This document shows positions 6,936 to 15,340 of a stretch of 21,943 nt of DNA, one piece after another; positions within the stretch are counted from its first letter, which is position 1, and the number at the start of each line of letters is the position of its first letter. The translations under genes and the position numbers were made by a program. The notes beneath the pieces are model-generated. The model was not told where the DNA came from. It worked only from the letters and a program-made list of their open reading frames with translations, and did no database searches. Source of the stretch: DASQVO01 sp035640715 (GTDB lineage Bacteria > Actinomycetota > Actinomycetes > Streptosporangiales > Streptosporangiaceae); NCBI GenBank assembly GCA_035640715.1, contig DASQVO010000265.1:1-21943 (forward strand), given 5' to 3'.

Positions 6936-7990
6936 GCTCGCTCAAACGCGCTCGGCAACGGGCTACTGCCCGGCGCGTCGGCGTCGCGTCGGTCCTGATG
7001 CGCGAACTCCCGGGCGATTCCGTGCTTCATCGGCTGTGGGCTGGAACCAAGCTGGCCTGCCTGCTGCTCCTCATGCTCGTCGTGCTGTTCTTTCCCGGCT
7101 GGCTGTCGGTCATCGTCAGCGCCGCCCTCATCCTCACTGCGGGACTGCTGGCACGCGTACCACGCGGCGCGCTTCCTCGCCTGCCCAGCTGGCTATGGAT
7201 CTTCGTGCTGCTCATGGCAGTCGTCGCCTACGCTGGCAACGGACTGGTCGCCTATATCCAGTCGATCCTGGTGGCCGTCACATTGCTCAGCGCGGCCGTT
7301 CTCGTCAGCTGGACGACCCCGGTAGCCCAGATCGCCCCCGCGTTCGCGACGCTCGGCATCCCGCTGAAGAAGCTCGGCATGCCAGTGGATGAGTGGGCCA
7401 TCACCCTCGGGCTCTGCCTGCGCAGCCTGCCCCTGCTGCTTGACGAATACAGGGTGCTCTTCGCCGCGCGTCGCCTACGCGCACGGCGACCGGGAACCGG
7501 CGCCAGCCTTTTCCGGCTGCGTATCTCGTCCCTCCGGCTTATCTGGTCGGAGCTCGTCGACGTCCTCACCGCCACCATGGCTGTCTCCACGCGGCGCGCC
7601 ACCGAACTCGGCCAAGCCATCACCGCCCGCGGCGGCACCGGGCAGTTCCACACCAACCGGCCGTCACTGTCCAGATGCGATATCGGTGCCTTCGGCACCG
7701 TTCTCGGCGCGTGCGCCCTGATCGTCGGCCTGAGCCTCGGGTTAGCGGTGTCCGGAAAGTGCGAGCCCGTTAAGACCTGCATATCTTCACCTTGGAGTGA
7801 CGACTCTGCGGACGGCGACTCTCCGGGTGACGGAATGCCATCACCAAACCCGCCGTCTCTCCTCCTGGGGCGCCAGCCCGCCAGCGCTGTCCGCAGGTGC
7901 CCCCCGTTAGCGGTAACCATGAGCAGCAGGACGAGCAGGCCCGCGGCGAGCGACAGCGCCAGCCCGTCCGGGAACCCTGGCGACATATAG
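6932..7990 (+). CDS. ECF transporter T component (EcfT-like membrane protein), with read-through C-terminal tail
   Basis: The transmembrane coupling protein of the ECF module linking ATPases to the substrate-binding membrane part. The ATG at 6932 lies in an ATGA overlap with the preceding gene. Hydrophobic helices occupy roughly residues 40-150 and a last one lies near 252-275. The two arginine motifs with which EcfT contacts the ATPases appear as AARRLRARR (178-186) and ITARGG (231-235). Family members usually end near 270-290 residues. Here the frame continues to residue 352 with a Ser/Pro/Arg-rich tail that is simply the antisense of the opposite YfhO gene. Stops TAA 7771-7773, TGA 7798-7800 and TGA 7828-7830 all lie in one alternative frame, so either the tail is real or an indel upstream has moved the frame past the ancestral stop. 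Recalled similarity: Rv2325c. Confidence 0.8.
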   Translation: MSSLKRARQRATARRVGVASVLMRELPGDSVLHRLWAGTKLACLLLLMLVVLFFPGWLSVIVSAALILTAGLLARVPRGALPRLPSWLWIFVLLMAVVAYAGNGLVAYIQSILVAVTLLSAAVLVSWTTPVAQIAPAFATLGIPLKKLGMPVDEWAITLGLCLRSLPLLLDEYRVLFAARRLRARRPGTGASLFRLRISSLRLIWSELVDVLTATMAVSTRRATELGQAITARGGTGQFHTNRPSLSRCDIGAFGTVLGACALIVGLSLGLAVSGKCEPVKTCISSPWSDDSADGDSPGDGMPSPNPPSLLLGRQPASAVRRCPPLAVTMSSRTSRPAASDSASPSGNPGDI

Positions 7991-10611
7991 CTCCAGGTGA
8001 CGACGCCTTGCCCGGCTGGGACGTCGACGGCCTGGATGAGACCGTCCCGCTGGACGGTGAGCGTGGTCGTCTGGCCATGCAGTGGTTGCCAGGTGGCGCT
8101 CCAGCCCGGGATCGCGGCCACTGAGCGAACGACGCGGACACCGTGCGGGGAAGATACCGTGGCCGCCGTCGGCTCATCAGGCGCACCCTTCACATTTTTT
8201 ATCGACGCGCCAGAAGCTGAACGGCCGGGGAGCGCCTGGATGCTGAGCGGCCCCGTGGCGAAGTGGTCGGTAAAGACCGCGAATGAGCCGTCGAAGCCGG
8301 CGAATCCCCATCGCGGAGGGACGAGAGCGCTCTGCAGCTGGCCGTCGGCCACGAACACCTGTCCGCCCGGCTCGGCAATGGACGGCGCGCCTAGCCGAGC
8401 TGGCGCGCCTTGCGCCCAGCCGACGACCGCGATGCTCGCCACCGGGCGGGAAAGGCTGATCGCCACAGTTGACGCGGTTACCGCTCTCGCGCGAAACCAG
8501 CGGGTCGAGCCGCCTGGCGTCGTGAGCCCGATCTGCATTCCGGCTGCCGCGTCCAGCTGTGCGTCCGGGTCAGGCACCTCGACCTTGGACACCTCAAGCG
8601 GCGTGCCCAGGTACCAGGTGGCACGCTGGCCCGCGGCGAGGTCGTGCCGGCCGGTGCCCGTCAGCCCGGGAGCAGGCCCGCCGTCTCCGGCAGCAGTGAT
8701 CAGATACGCGGGCAGGGTAAGGAGAACCGAGGTATCGAGCTGGTCTAGAGTCCCGTTCCCGACGGCCGCGGGAGAGAGCACATCCTGTCCTTCTCCGGAG
8801 GCCCGATGCGCCCCGGTCCCCGCCGCGTAGGTGCCGTCGACGATTGACGAATATCCCTGAACCGATGGCACGGCGCTGATGCCGTTGAGATCGGGCGGGC
8901 CGAGGGCAGACAGCTCACCGGAATCGATCAGGTCGGGATCGTAGATCGCGAAGCGCCCTGAATATCCCAGGGTCGCGATCGAGTGCGGGGCCGCCGTCGG
9001 GGCCGCCGTCCGGTCTGTCCCTGGATGGCTGGAAGGAACGTCCACCACCCCAAGGACGGTGAAAACTACCAGGTCAGCGACGACGAAGCCGGCGCACAGG
9101 CACGCGCGCAGCCTCGGCCCGAGGCGCCGTCCGAAGATCACGAGCGCGATAGCGCCAGCGCTCAGCACCGCGTACGGGACAAGCCACGGCTTGAGGTGAC
9201 CGATGACGCTAGCGCTGCGGCTCGGGGTCGCCCCCAGCCAGTGGAGCAACCCCGTGCCCCAAGTGAGGCCGCCCGCGACGACCACGATCGCCGCAAGCGC
9301 AGGCAACACGCCAAGCATGGTCTCCGGGGCGATGCGGTGAAAGGGGCGGTACCGCAAGACCCGGTTCCGCAAGACCCGGCCGCCGCGGAACGGCTGGTCG
9401 GCCCAGTAGCCGAACAGGACAGCGAGCGCCAAGTCCAGGACGAGGATGTTGCGGCTCTGCAGCCGCTGGTCGCCGAACAACGGCAGGTGATAGAGCAGGC
9501 TGCCCAAGGGGGTGTTCCCGCCTAGCGCGAGCACGATCCCCGCGAGTGCCATGAGGTGCCAGACGAGCCACTCTGGAGGCCGCTGGCGCAGCCGGAGGCG
9601 GCCGAGAAGGGCGAACGCGGCGACGAGCGGGAGGATGCCTACGTAGCTCGTCACCTCGGTCAGGTTGTAGCCGGCGAAGAAACTGGGCTGGCCCAGCGAG
9701 CCGGAGCCGCCGAGCAGGTCAGGCACCAGCGTCAGCAGCAGCCACTTGACCGGAAGCGAGCCGGAAGCGAACAGGGACATCGAAGCGGCGCCGCGCTGGG
9801 ATGTGCTGATCGCAGCCAGCCCCGGCAGCCACTGAACCGCGCCAAGGCATGCGCCGAGTACCAGGCCCGCGGTTACCGAGATGGCGGCCGGACCTGAGCG
9901 GCGCCCCAGGCGAACGATCTGCCAGGCCGCGTAGATCGCGTCGATCACGCAGGCGTCATCGACGGCACGCGGCTCGCCCGCGAGGATCGTCAGGCCGGTG
10001 GCCGCCGCGAGAACCGCGGTCCAGCGAAGCCTGGACGCGGCGGGCCGGTCCTGTGAGAGCCGGAGGATGGCCAGCAGCTCCACAGGCACCCAGCTCATGC
10101 CAGCGATCAGGCCGAAATGGGTCACCTGTGCCGCCATTGCCCCGCCAAAGGCGAACGAGAGTGCCCCAAGGAAGCTGGCCAGGCTCGCCAGGCGGAGAGC
10201 GCGCAGGAAGCAGAACATCCCGAGCCCGGCCACCGCCCAGGTGACGATCAAGTTCACCGTCCACGCTGCGGTGCCAGGCATGATGGCGAACAGCCAGGTG
10301 AACGGGTACGCGGCAGCTGCGTTCCAGCCGGCGAGCAATTGCGCGCCGCTCCAGATATACGGGTCATACAGCGGCAGGTGGCCAGCCCGGATCTGCTGCC
10401 CGGCGAGCACGCGCAGCGGAAAGTTCTGAGTGATGTCGTCACCGGGCAGGACAGCGTGCCCGAGCAGCGCGGGGACGCCGAAGACTGCGGCTGGCAGCAT
10501 GACAAGCAAGGCTGCACACACGACGTCATTGAGGCGGCGCCGGGACGTCGGTGTGCTGCCTACCTCAGCCATTGCCCCGGCCGCGGTCACCGGCAGTTCA
10601 GTCCGCATCAT
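7252..10611 (-). CDS. YfhO-like multi-spanning membrane protein (GT-C-fold glycosyltransferase candidate)
   Basis: A large integral membrane protein of 1119 residues as read. The N-terminal two-fifths is a string of hydrophobic helices after a short cytoplasmic start. The conserved acidic motif GDDITQNFPLR (about 57-67) after the first helix fits YfhO and related GT-C enzymes, where acidic residues in that loop act in sugar transfer from a lipid carrier. A long extracytoplasmic region of mostly beta-like sequence follows, and a last helix lies near residues 880-905. In Bacillus, YfhO is linked to glycosylation of lipoteichoic acid; the acceptor here is unknown. ATG 10611 and ATG 10608 are adjacent candidate starts. 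The AGGTGAGG at 10626-10633 is 14 nt away, rather far. The ending is odd: beyond about 7850 the last 200 residues are arginine/serine-rich and antisense to the EcfT gene, so the functional protein probably ends near residue 910-940 or carries an acquired tail. Confidence 0.78.
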   Translation of the reverse strand: MMRTELPVTAAGAMAEVGSTPTSRRRLNDVVCAALLVMLPAAVFGVPALLGHAVLPGDDITQNFPLRVLAGQQIRAGHLPLYDPYIWSGAQLLAGWNAAAAYPFTWLFAIMPGTAAWTVNLIVTWAVAGLGMFCFLRALRLASLASFLGALSFAFGGAMAAQVTHFGLIAGMSWVPVELLAILRLSQDRPAASRLRWTAVLAAATGLTILAGEPRAVDDACVIDAIYAAWQIVRLGRRSGPAAISVTAGLVLGACLGAVQWLPGLAAISTSQRGAASMSLFASGSLPVKWLLLTLVPDLLGGSGSLGQPSFFAGYNLTEVTSYVGILPLVAAFALLGRLRLRQRPPEWLVWHLMALAGIVLALGGNTPLGSLLYHLPLFGDQRLQSRNILVLDLALAVLFGYWADQPFRGGRVLRNRVLRYRPFHRIAPETMLGVLPALAAIVVVAGGLTWGTGLLHWLGATPSRSASVIGHLKPWLVPYAVLSAGAIALVIFGRRLGPRLRACLCAGFVVADLVVFTVLGVVDVPSSHPGTDRTAAPTAAPHSIATLGYSGRFAIYDPDLIDSGELSALGPPDLNGISAVPSVQGYSSIVDGTYAAGTGAHRASGEGQDVLSPAAVGNGTLDQLDTSVLLTLPAYLITAAGDGGPAPGLTGTGRHDLAAGQRATWYLGTPLEVSKVEVPDPDAQLDAAAGMQIGLTTPGGSTRWFRARAVTASTVAISLSRPVASIAVVGWAQGAPARLGAPSIAEPGGQVFVADGQLQSALVPPRWGFAGFDGSFAVFTDHFATGPLSIQALPGRSASGASIKNVKGAPDEPTAATVSSPHGVRVVRSVAAIPGWSATWQPLHGQTTTLTVQRDGLIQAVDVPAGQGVVTWSYMSPGFPDGLALSLAAGLLVLLLMVTANGGHLRTALAGWRPRRRDGGFGDGIPSPGESPSAESSLQGEDMQVLTGSHFPDTANPRLRPTIRAHAPRTVPKAPISHLDSDGRLVWNCPVPPRAVMAWPSSVARRVETAMVAVRTSTSSDQISRRDEIRSRKRLAPVPGRRARRRRAAKSTLYSSSSRGRLRRQSPRVMAHSSTGMPSFFSGMPSVANAGAIWATGVVQLTRTAALSNVTATRIDWI

Positions 10612-10757
10612 GCGTACTATGGCAACCTCACCTGAAGGAATCCTTGAAGTTCACCGCTGACTCGCCAGGGGCACCCAGGTCAAGCGTCACCATGATCGCC
10701 GGGTGCGCCAGTGAGGTGCGGTCAAGGCGGAGTTGCCCGGCCTCTGCACGGTGATTA

Positions 10758-10777
10758 CCTCGAACTGTTTATCGAGG
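10758..10777. repeat. 6-bp inverted repeat in the yfhO-like gene's upstream region
   Basis: CCTCGA (10758-10763) and TCGAGG (10772-10777) are perfect inverted copies around an 8-nt AT-rich centre, about 150 nt upstream of the minus-strand YfhO-like start. It could be an operator or a hairpin. The rest of the gap 10612-10834 shows no gene. Confidence 0.3.
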
Positions 10778-10809
10778 CAGATGCCTTCATCCCTGCGATC
10801 GCGGCTAAA

Positions 10810-10823
10810 CGGACACCTGTCCG
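10810..10823 (-). terminator. Hairpin after glbO, probable terminator of the mscS-glbO unit
   Basis: On the minus strand CGGAC-AGGT-GTCCG forms a 5-bp stem (6 pairs if the loop closes), starting 12 nt beyond the glbO stop codon and followed by TTT. Modest strength but well placed. Confidence 0.45.
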
Positions 10824-10834
10824 GGCCAGCAAAG

Positions 10835-11362
10835 CTAGTGCGGCGTGAGGCCGAGGTCGCGGCCGCGGGGCTCCATCGGCCGGTTGACCAGGCTGTGCGC
10901 CGCCATGACGAGGTAATCCCAGAGCTGGGCCTCCAGGGCCTCCCCCAGGGATAGCTCGTCGAGCGCGGTTCTCATGTTGCGCAGCCAGGCGTCCCGTTCG
11001 GCTTCGCCGATCCCGAAGCGCGCGTGGCGCATCCGCAGGCGGGGGTGCCCGCGAAGCTCGTTGTAGGTTTGCGGGCCGCCCCAGTACTGGATGAGGAACA
11101 GGCGGAGGTGCTCCTCGGCGGGCCGCAGATCCCGGGCCGGGTACACCGGCCGCAGCACGGGATCGTCGGCGACAAGCTCGTAGAAGCGGTGCACGAGGCG
11201 GTGGAAGGTCTCTTCACCGCCCACCGCGTCGAAGAAAGTAAGCGACGGCCCGCCCGGTGAGGCCGACGCGGCGGGCGGGCTTTCCGGCACGCCTTCGCGG
11301 CCGGCGGATTCGGCTGATTCGGTATCCATGACTGCGTCCAGCCTATGGGCCCTGACAGGCAC
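10835..11362 (-). CDS. glbO: Group II truncated haemoglobin (GlbO/trHbO family)
   Basis: A small haem protein that binds O2 and other diatomic gases. In mycobacteria the family is tied to oxygen handling and defence against nitric oxide or peroxide. Of 175 residues, the globin domain covers about 40-165. Group II landmarks are visible: Tyr61 at B10 in RFYELVADDP, Tyr74 at CD1 in RPVYP, the YWGGP loop (93-97), proximal His113 at F8 in MRHARFGIG, and the diagnostic Trp126 at G8. The first ~40 residues form a Pro/Ala/Ser/Glu-rich extension longer than usual. GTG 11362 was preferred because AAGGAGGG (11373-11380) lies 10 nt upstream, just after the mscS stop. ATG 11329, with no good Shine-Dalgarno, would remove 11 residues. 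Only 20 nt separate it from mscS, so the two are likely co-transcribed. Confidence 0.92.
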   Translation of the reverse strand: MPVRAHRLDAVMDTESAESAGREGVPESPPAASASPGGPSLTFFDAVGGEETFHRLVHRFYELVADDPVLRPVYPARDLRPAEEHLRLFLIQYWGGPQTYNELRGHPRLRMRHARFGIGEAERDAWLRNMRTALDELSLGEALEAQLWDYLVMAAHSLVNRPMEPRGRDLGLTPH

Positions 11363-11382
11363 CGTGCCTCAGCCCTCCTTGA

Positions 11383-12747
11383 TCAGCTCGTCGCCGGCTC
11401 GCCCGGCTCGTCAGCCTCGGCAGCCCCCGCCGTGCCGCCAGGCTCTTCGGCCCCGTTGCTCGCGGGCACCTTGCGGGGCGAGGCGGAAGAACCCCCGCCT
11501 CGTTTGGTATGCCTGCCGTCCGCCTCCGGAGTTGTGTCCTCGCCCGCACCGCCGCCCGTCTCCAGCGGCGGCATCCCCGGCCGGGTCCGGCCCGCACCGG
11601 CCTGCGCCGCCCGCCGGGCCGTCTTGCGCGAGACCGCCGGCCAGAAGTCCGGGGCAGGAGGCGCCGGAAGATCGACGACGGACAAGACCCGTTCCCGTAG
11701 CTCGCGCCCCACCTCCCACTGCCTCAGCGGCAGGGTCTTCGCCGCCACGCGCATCACGATCTGGTTGTCCAAGATGTCCTGGACGCCCCAGACTTCGGGC
11801 TTCTCCAGCATGAGCTTTCGCCAGTGCCGCTCTCGCCACATGGCGATCGCGGCCTGCTCCATAAGCCGGCGCGTGGCGGGTATGTCGCGGTCCTGCGGGA
11901 TCGGGACGTCGACGACGGCACGGGCCCAGCCCTGCGACTCGTTCCCGATCTTCTCCAGCGCGCCGTTGCGGAGATGCCAGACGACTCCGTTCACGTCCCG
12001 CAGCCGCGTGGTGCGGAGGCTCACCGCCTCGACGGTGCCCGTCGCGTCGCCGATATTGATGACGTCGCCGACCCCGTACTGGTCCTCGAGGAGCATGAAG
12101 ATCCCGGCGAGGAAGTCGCGCACGAGGTTCTGCGCACCGAATCCGACGGCTACGCCTACGACGCCGGCGCTGGCCAGAATCGGGGCCAGGTTCACCCCAA
12201 GATCGCCGAGGGCGATCGTGCCTGCGATCACGAAGATCGTGACGGAGGCCGCGTTGCGGAGGATGAATCCCAGGGCGTGTGCCCGCTGGCGCCGCCGTTC
12301 GGAGGCCGCCTCCTGAACCGCGGCGGCGGCGGTGGTGGCCGCCTCGTCCGGGGCGATGGCGTCGATGGCCGTGGTCCCGGCCTCGTCCGGCAGGTCGGCT
12401 GCGGCGGCGCGCGGCCGGCGGCGCCACGGCCTCTGGCGGCCGGGGCCGCCGGTGCCCTGGCGCAGGCGGTTATGCAGAGGCGCGTCCGCGGCGCGGGCCG
12501 TGATCCGGTCGATGAGCCGGTGCACGACAGCGCGGGCCAGCAGCGCGAGGAAGACCAGCCACGCGAGGCGCAGAGTCAGGTTGACGGGGCCGCCCAGGTA
12601 GGCGGCCGTCAGCTTGGCCGCCGCTGGGTTGTGTGAGACGTCCCAGACGAGGCGGCAGGCAATGCCCGGATCGGACTTGCAGCTGTTGATCAGGGTTGCG
12701 GGCACCTGGGACAGGTCCAGGCCCTGGAGGGGGGCGCGAGGGAGCAC
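11383..12747 (-). CDS. MscS-family mechanosensitive ion channel
   Basis: Predicted small-conductance mechanosensitive channel that releases solutes when membrane tension rises. With the GTG at 12747 the protein has 454 residues. Helices lie near residues 57-80 and 157-181. The glycine/alanine-rich pore helix is at about 185-205 (SAGVVGVAVGFGAQNLVRD), the hallmark of MscS. The beta domain follows (EDQYGVGDVINIGDATGTVE), then the alpha/beta domain. The stretch between the first two helices is long, basic and Ala-rich, and the last ~90 residues form a Pro/Gly/Ala-rich tail unlike E. coli MscS. The GTG start has AGGAAGG (12753-12759) 5 nt upstream. An in-frame GTG at 12822 would add 25 Arg/Ser-rich residues without a usable binding site. 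Pairing with a truncated haemoglobin 20 nt downstream is noteworthy, but no functional link is known to me. Confidence 0.9.
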   Translation of the reverse strand: MLPRAPLQGLDLSQVPATLINSCKSDPGIACRLVWDVSHNPAAAKLTAAYLGGPVNLTLRLAWLVFLALLARAVVHRLIDRITARAADAPLHNRLRQGTGGPGRQRPWRRRPRAAAADLPDEAGTTAIDAIAPDEAATTAAAAVQEAASERRRQRAHALGFILRNAASVTIFVIAGTIALGDLGVNLAPILASAGVVGVAVGFGAQNLVRDFLAGIFMLLEDQYGVGDVINIGDATGTVEAVSLRTTRLRDVNGVVWHLRNGALEKIGNESQGWARAVVDVPIPQDRDIPATRRLMEQAAIAMWRERHWRKLMLEKPEVWGVQDILDNQIVMRVAAKTLPLRQWEVGRELRERVLSVVDLPAPPAPDFWPAVSRKTARRAAQAGAGRTRPGMPPLETGGGAGEDTTPEADGRHTKRGGGSSASPRKVPASNGAEEPGGTAGAAEADEPGEPATS

Positions 12748-12970
12748 GGGATCCTTCCTGGATTGTGAGCGCCTGCCGGACCTGTACGGGCGCTCGCGGC
12801 TTTCCCTATAGTGGCCGGCCACGCCCCCTGGGGGTGCCCGCTCACCTCATCGCCGGGCCGCTGGCCCCGGCCACAGGGATGCAATGCAGGCAGAGGTGCC
12901 ACTGCGATCACTGAGGTGTAGGCAGAGGCGGGTACGCGTAAGCCGCGGCCGGAGCCACGGGACGCGCCGC

Positions 12971-12999
12971 CGCGGGTTCAGGGGACGCGGGTTCAGGGG
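12971..12999. repeat. Two tandem copies of a 14-bp unit across the prolyl oligopeptidase stop codon
   Basis: CGCGGGTTCAGGGG occurs at 12971-12984 and again at 12986-12999, a 15-bp period. Each copy contains TCA, which is TGA on the minus strand, and the copy at 12993-12995 is the stop codon of the peptidase gene. This is a recent-looking slippage duplication that leaves a backup stop codon. The rest of 12748-12992 shows no gene. Confidence 0.6.
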
Positions 13000-15170
13000 G
13001 GCGGGGCGAGGGAGAGGCCGGTGTGGCTGGCCAGGAAGGCCAGGATGTCGGCGGACAGGTTCACCGAACGGCTCACCGCGCGGCTGGAGTGCCCCACGTC
13101 GGCTTCCCGGCGCAGCAGGATGGGCCTGCGGCCGGGACTGGCGGAGGTTGCGTGCTGCAGCGCCGCGCACATTTTGCGGGCGTGCACCGGATCGACCCGG
13201 CTGTCATTGTCGAACACTGTGAAAAGCACGCTCGGGTACTCGACGCCGTCGGTGACATGGTGGTAGGGGGAGTAGGACAGCAGCCAGCCGAGCTGCTCGG
13301 GGTCCGCGGCGGTGCCGTACTCGGTGTTCCATGTCTCGCCGAGCCCGAACCGCTCATAGCGCACCATGTCGAGCAGCGGCGCCGAGCAGACAGCCGCGGC
13401 GTAGAGGTCCGGGCGCTGCGTGATCGCGGCACCGACCAGGAGCCCACCGTTCGAGCCGCCGTAGATGCCCAGCTGCTCCGGCGTGGTCCACCCGTCAGCG
13501 ATGAGCTTCTCGGCGGCGGCGTGAAAGTCGTCGAAAACGCATTGCCGGCGATCAAGCATCCCGGCCCGGTGCCAGTCCTCGCCTTCCTCGCTGCCGCCGC
13601 GCAGCCCGGCGATGGCGTACACGCCGCCGGCCTCCACCCACGCGAGGATCGTGGCGGAATAGGCGGGGGTGAGGCTGATGCCGAAGCCGCCGTACCCGTA
13701 CAAGATCGCCGGGCGCGGAAAGGGCGGGCCGCCGGGCGCGCCCGGTGCCCCGGCCTGCATGTCGCCGGCCGGTTCGCCGCTGATGACAAGCATCCGCACC
13801 TCGGTGCCGTCGCTGGAGCGATACGCGACCTGCCGGGCACTGACCGCCGGAGCCGGCACAGACCCAGGCGCCCGCGCCCAGAGACGTGCCGCGCCGGTGC
13901 GGGCGTCGTAATGCATGATCGTCGTCGGCGTGGTGCTGTCGGTATAGCTGAACCACGCCTCATGGCCGCCTTCCGGCCGTTCGCTGATCCCGCCGACAGT
14001 GCCCGGTCCCGGCAGCGGGACCGTCCCCGTCCGGTCGCCTGTCGCAAGGTCGTGCACGGTGATTTCGCTGATCGCGTGCCGGGTCCACAAGGCGAGCAGG
14101 ACCGGGCGCGGGAGTTCTTGCCCGTCGAGGATGGCGTAGCCGTCCAGGACCGCCTCGGGATCGGCGGGAATGAGGTCACGCCAGGCCGCGGGACCGGGGT
14201 CCGCGGGATCCGTGACCGCGAGCCGTCTCCTCGGCGCGGACGCGTCAGTGAGAAGGTACAGCCGTCCGTCCCGGCCGATCCTGGCGCCGGTCCGCGCGTC
14301 CACGCCCTCCTGCACCACCCGGAGGTCGGGAGCCGACGGGCTTGAGGCGGTCAGGTCGGCGAGCCACAGGTCGTTACGTGGCTGCGTGCCGCGTGCGGCG
14401 CTGATGGCCAGCCACCTGCCGTCCCTGCTCACCCACGCCGAGTAGTAGGTGGTCTTGTCACGTCCCTCGCCGAAGATCAGGACGTCGTCCTGCACGGAGG
14501 TGCCTACGCGGTGCAGGTAGACGCGGCGGTGATACTGCTCCTCACCGCGGGGAACCGCGTCCGGCGGCAGCCGCCGGGTGTAGTAGAACGCCTTCCCGCC
14601 CGGCAGCCATGCGATGCGCGAGTAGCGGCAGCGGTCGATCGGGCCGTCCACCTGCTCACCGGTTTCCACGTCCATCACCCGGAGCACGGATTCCTCGCTG
14701 CCGCCCTCGGACAGCTGATAGGCCAGCAGGCGCCCCTCCTTGTCCGGGTGCCAGCCGTCGAGCGTGGTGCGCCCGCTGGGGTCGATGGCCACCGGGTCGA
14801 TCAGCGGCCGCCCGGCATCGGGATCCGCGGCCCCGGCGGCCATGCCGGTTACCTCGCCGGCCTCGGCGACCCGCAGCACCGCGTGTTCCTGATCTGGCAG
14901 GCGCCGGGTGAAGAACTGGCGGGTTCCCCGCCAGGCCGGAATCCCGACATGCCCGGCCCCGGTGAGCTCGCGGATCCGCCCGGCCAGCCTGCCGACCCCT
15001 GGCAGCGCGTCGCGGTAGGCGGTGAAGAGCTCATCCTGCGCCCGCAGCCATGCGAGCGTCTCCTCGCTGGCCGCGTCCTCGAGCCACCGGTAGGGATCCG
15101 GCACCCGGTAAGTGAACAGGTCTTCGGTGAGGTCAAGCCAACGGGCATCCGGGTAGTGATCTGCGGTCAT
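12993..15170 (-). CDS. Prolyl oligopeptidase family serine peptidase (S9A)
   Basis: Predicted cytosolic peptidase cleaving short peptides after proline. Numbering from ATG 15170 gives 725 residues, close to the usual ~700. The N-terminus (YPDARWLDLTEDLF... VPDPYRWLED) is typical of the family. Residues ~75-430 form the beta-propeller that limits access to small peptides, and the C-terminal ~250 residues are the alpha/beta-hydrolase domain. The catalytic triad is visible: Ser573 in GGSNGG, Asp656 in FDNDSRVDP and His694 in DVGHSSR. No signal peptide is evident. ATG 15170 is preceded by AAGGTG at a good distance; GTG 15179 would add three residues. The HNH gene diverges upstream. Strict proline specificity is inferred from the family, not seen. 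Confidence 0.93.
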   Translation of the reverse strand: MTADHYPDARWLDLTEDLFTYRVPDPYRWLEDAASEETLAWLRAQDELFTAYRDALPGVGRLAGRIRELTGAGHVGIPAWRGTRQFFTRRLPDQEHAVLRVAEAGEVTGMAAGAADPDAGRPLIDPVAIDPSGRTTLDGWHPDKEGRLLAYQLSEGGSEESVLRVMDVETGEQVDGPIDRCRYSRIAWLPGGKAFYYTRRLPPDAVPRGEEQYHRRVYLHRVGTSVQDDVLIFGEGRDKTTYYSAWVSRDGRWLAISAARGTQPRNDLWLADLTASSPSAPDLRVVQEGVDARTGARIGRDGRLYLLTDASAPRRRLAVTDPADPGPAAWRDLIPADPEAVLDGYAILDGQELPRPVLLALWTRHAISEITVHDLATGDRTGTVPLPGPGTVGGISERPEGGHEAWFSYTDSTTPTTIMHYDARTGAARLWARAPGSVPAPAVSARQVAYRSSDGTEVRMLVISGEPAGDMQAGAPGAPGGPPFPRPAILYGYGGFGISLTPAYSATILAWVEAGGVYAIAGLRGGSEEGEDWHRAGMLDRRQCVFDDFHAAAEKLIADGWTTPEQLGIYGGSNGGLLVGAAITQRPDLYAAAVCSAPLLDMVRYERFGLGETWNTEYGTAADPEQLGWLLSYSPYHHVTDGVEYPSVLFTVFDNDSRVDPVHARKMCAALQHATSASPGRRPILLRREADVGHSSRAVSRSVNLSADILAFLASHTGLSLAPPP

Positions 15171-15340
15171 GCCAGGCACCTTAACCGCGCGGCGGGGGTG
15201 CGGCGGCGCGGCGGGGCGCGCCGACGGTGCAGTGACGCCACGGCGAGCTTACTCTTATGAGGTAGCGGTGGCGCGGTTCAGCGGACACACTAGGAACACG
15301 GTGCTCCTCTGATGCAACACATCGCCCGGCGGAGGTGGGA
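15171..15340. promoter_or_regulatory. Divergent promoter region between the peptidase and HNH genes
   Basis: This 170-nt gap must hold promoters for both directions. The only AT-richer spot is around 15250-15268 (TTACTCTTATGAGGTAG). GCGCGGCGGGG is directly repeated at 15187-15197 and 15206-15216, close upstream of the peptidase start. No clear -35/-10 pair was identified. Confidence 0.4.

Noticed and set aside
11345..12636. Long open frames on the + strand opposite mscS
   Set aside because: Antisense shadows of a well-supported MscS gene, with Arg/Pro/Ser-rich products and no domain.
13023..14345. 440-residue + strand frame opposite the prolyl oligopeptidase
   Set aside because: It is open because of GC-rich third positions of the real gene; the product has no recognisable fold.
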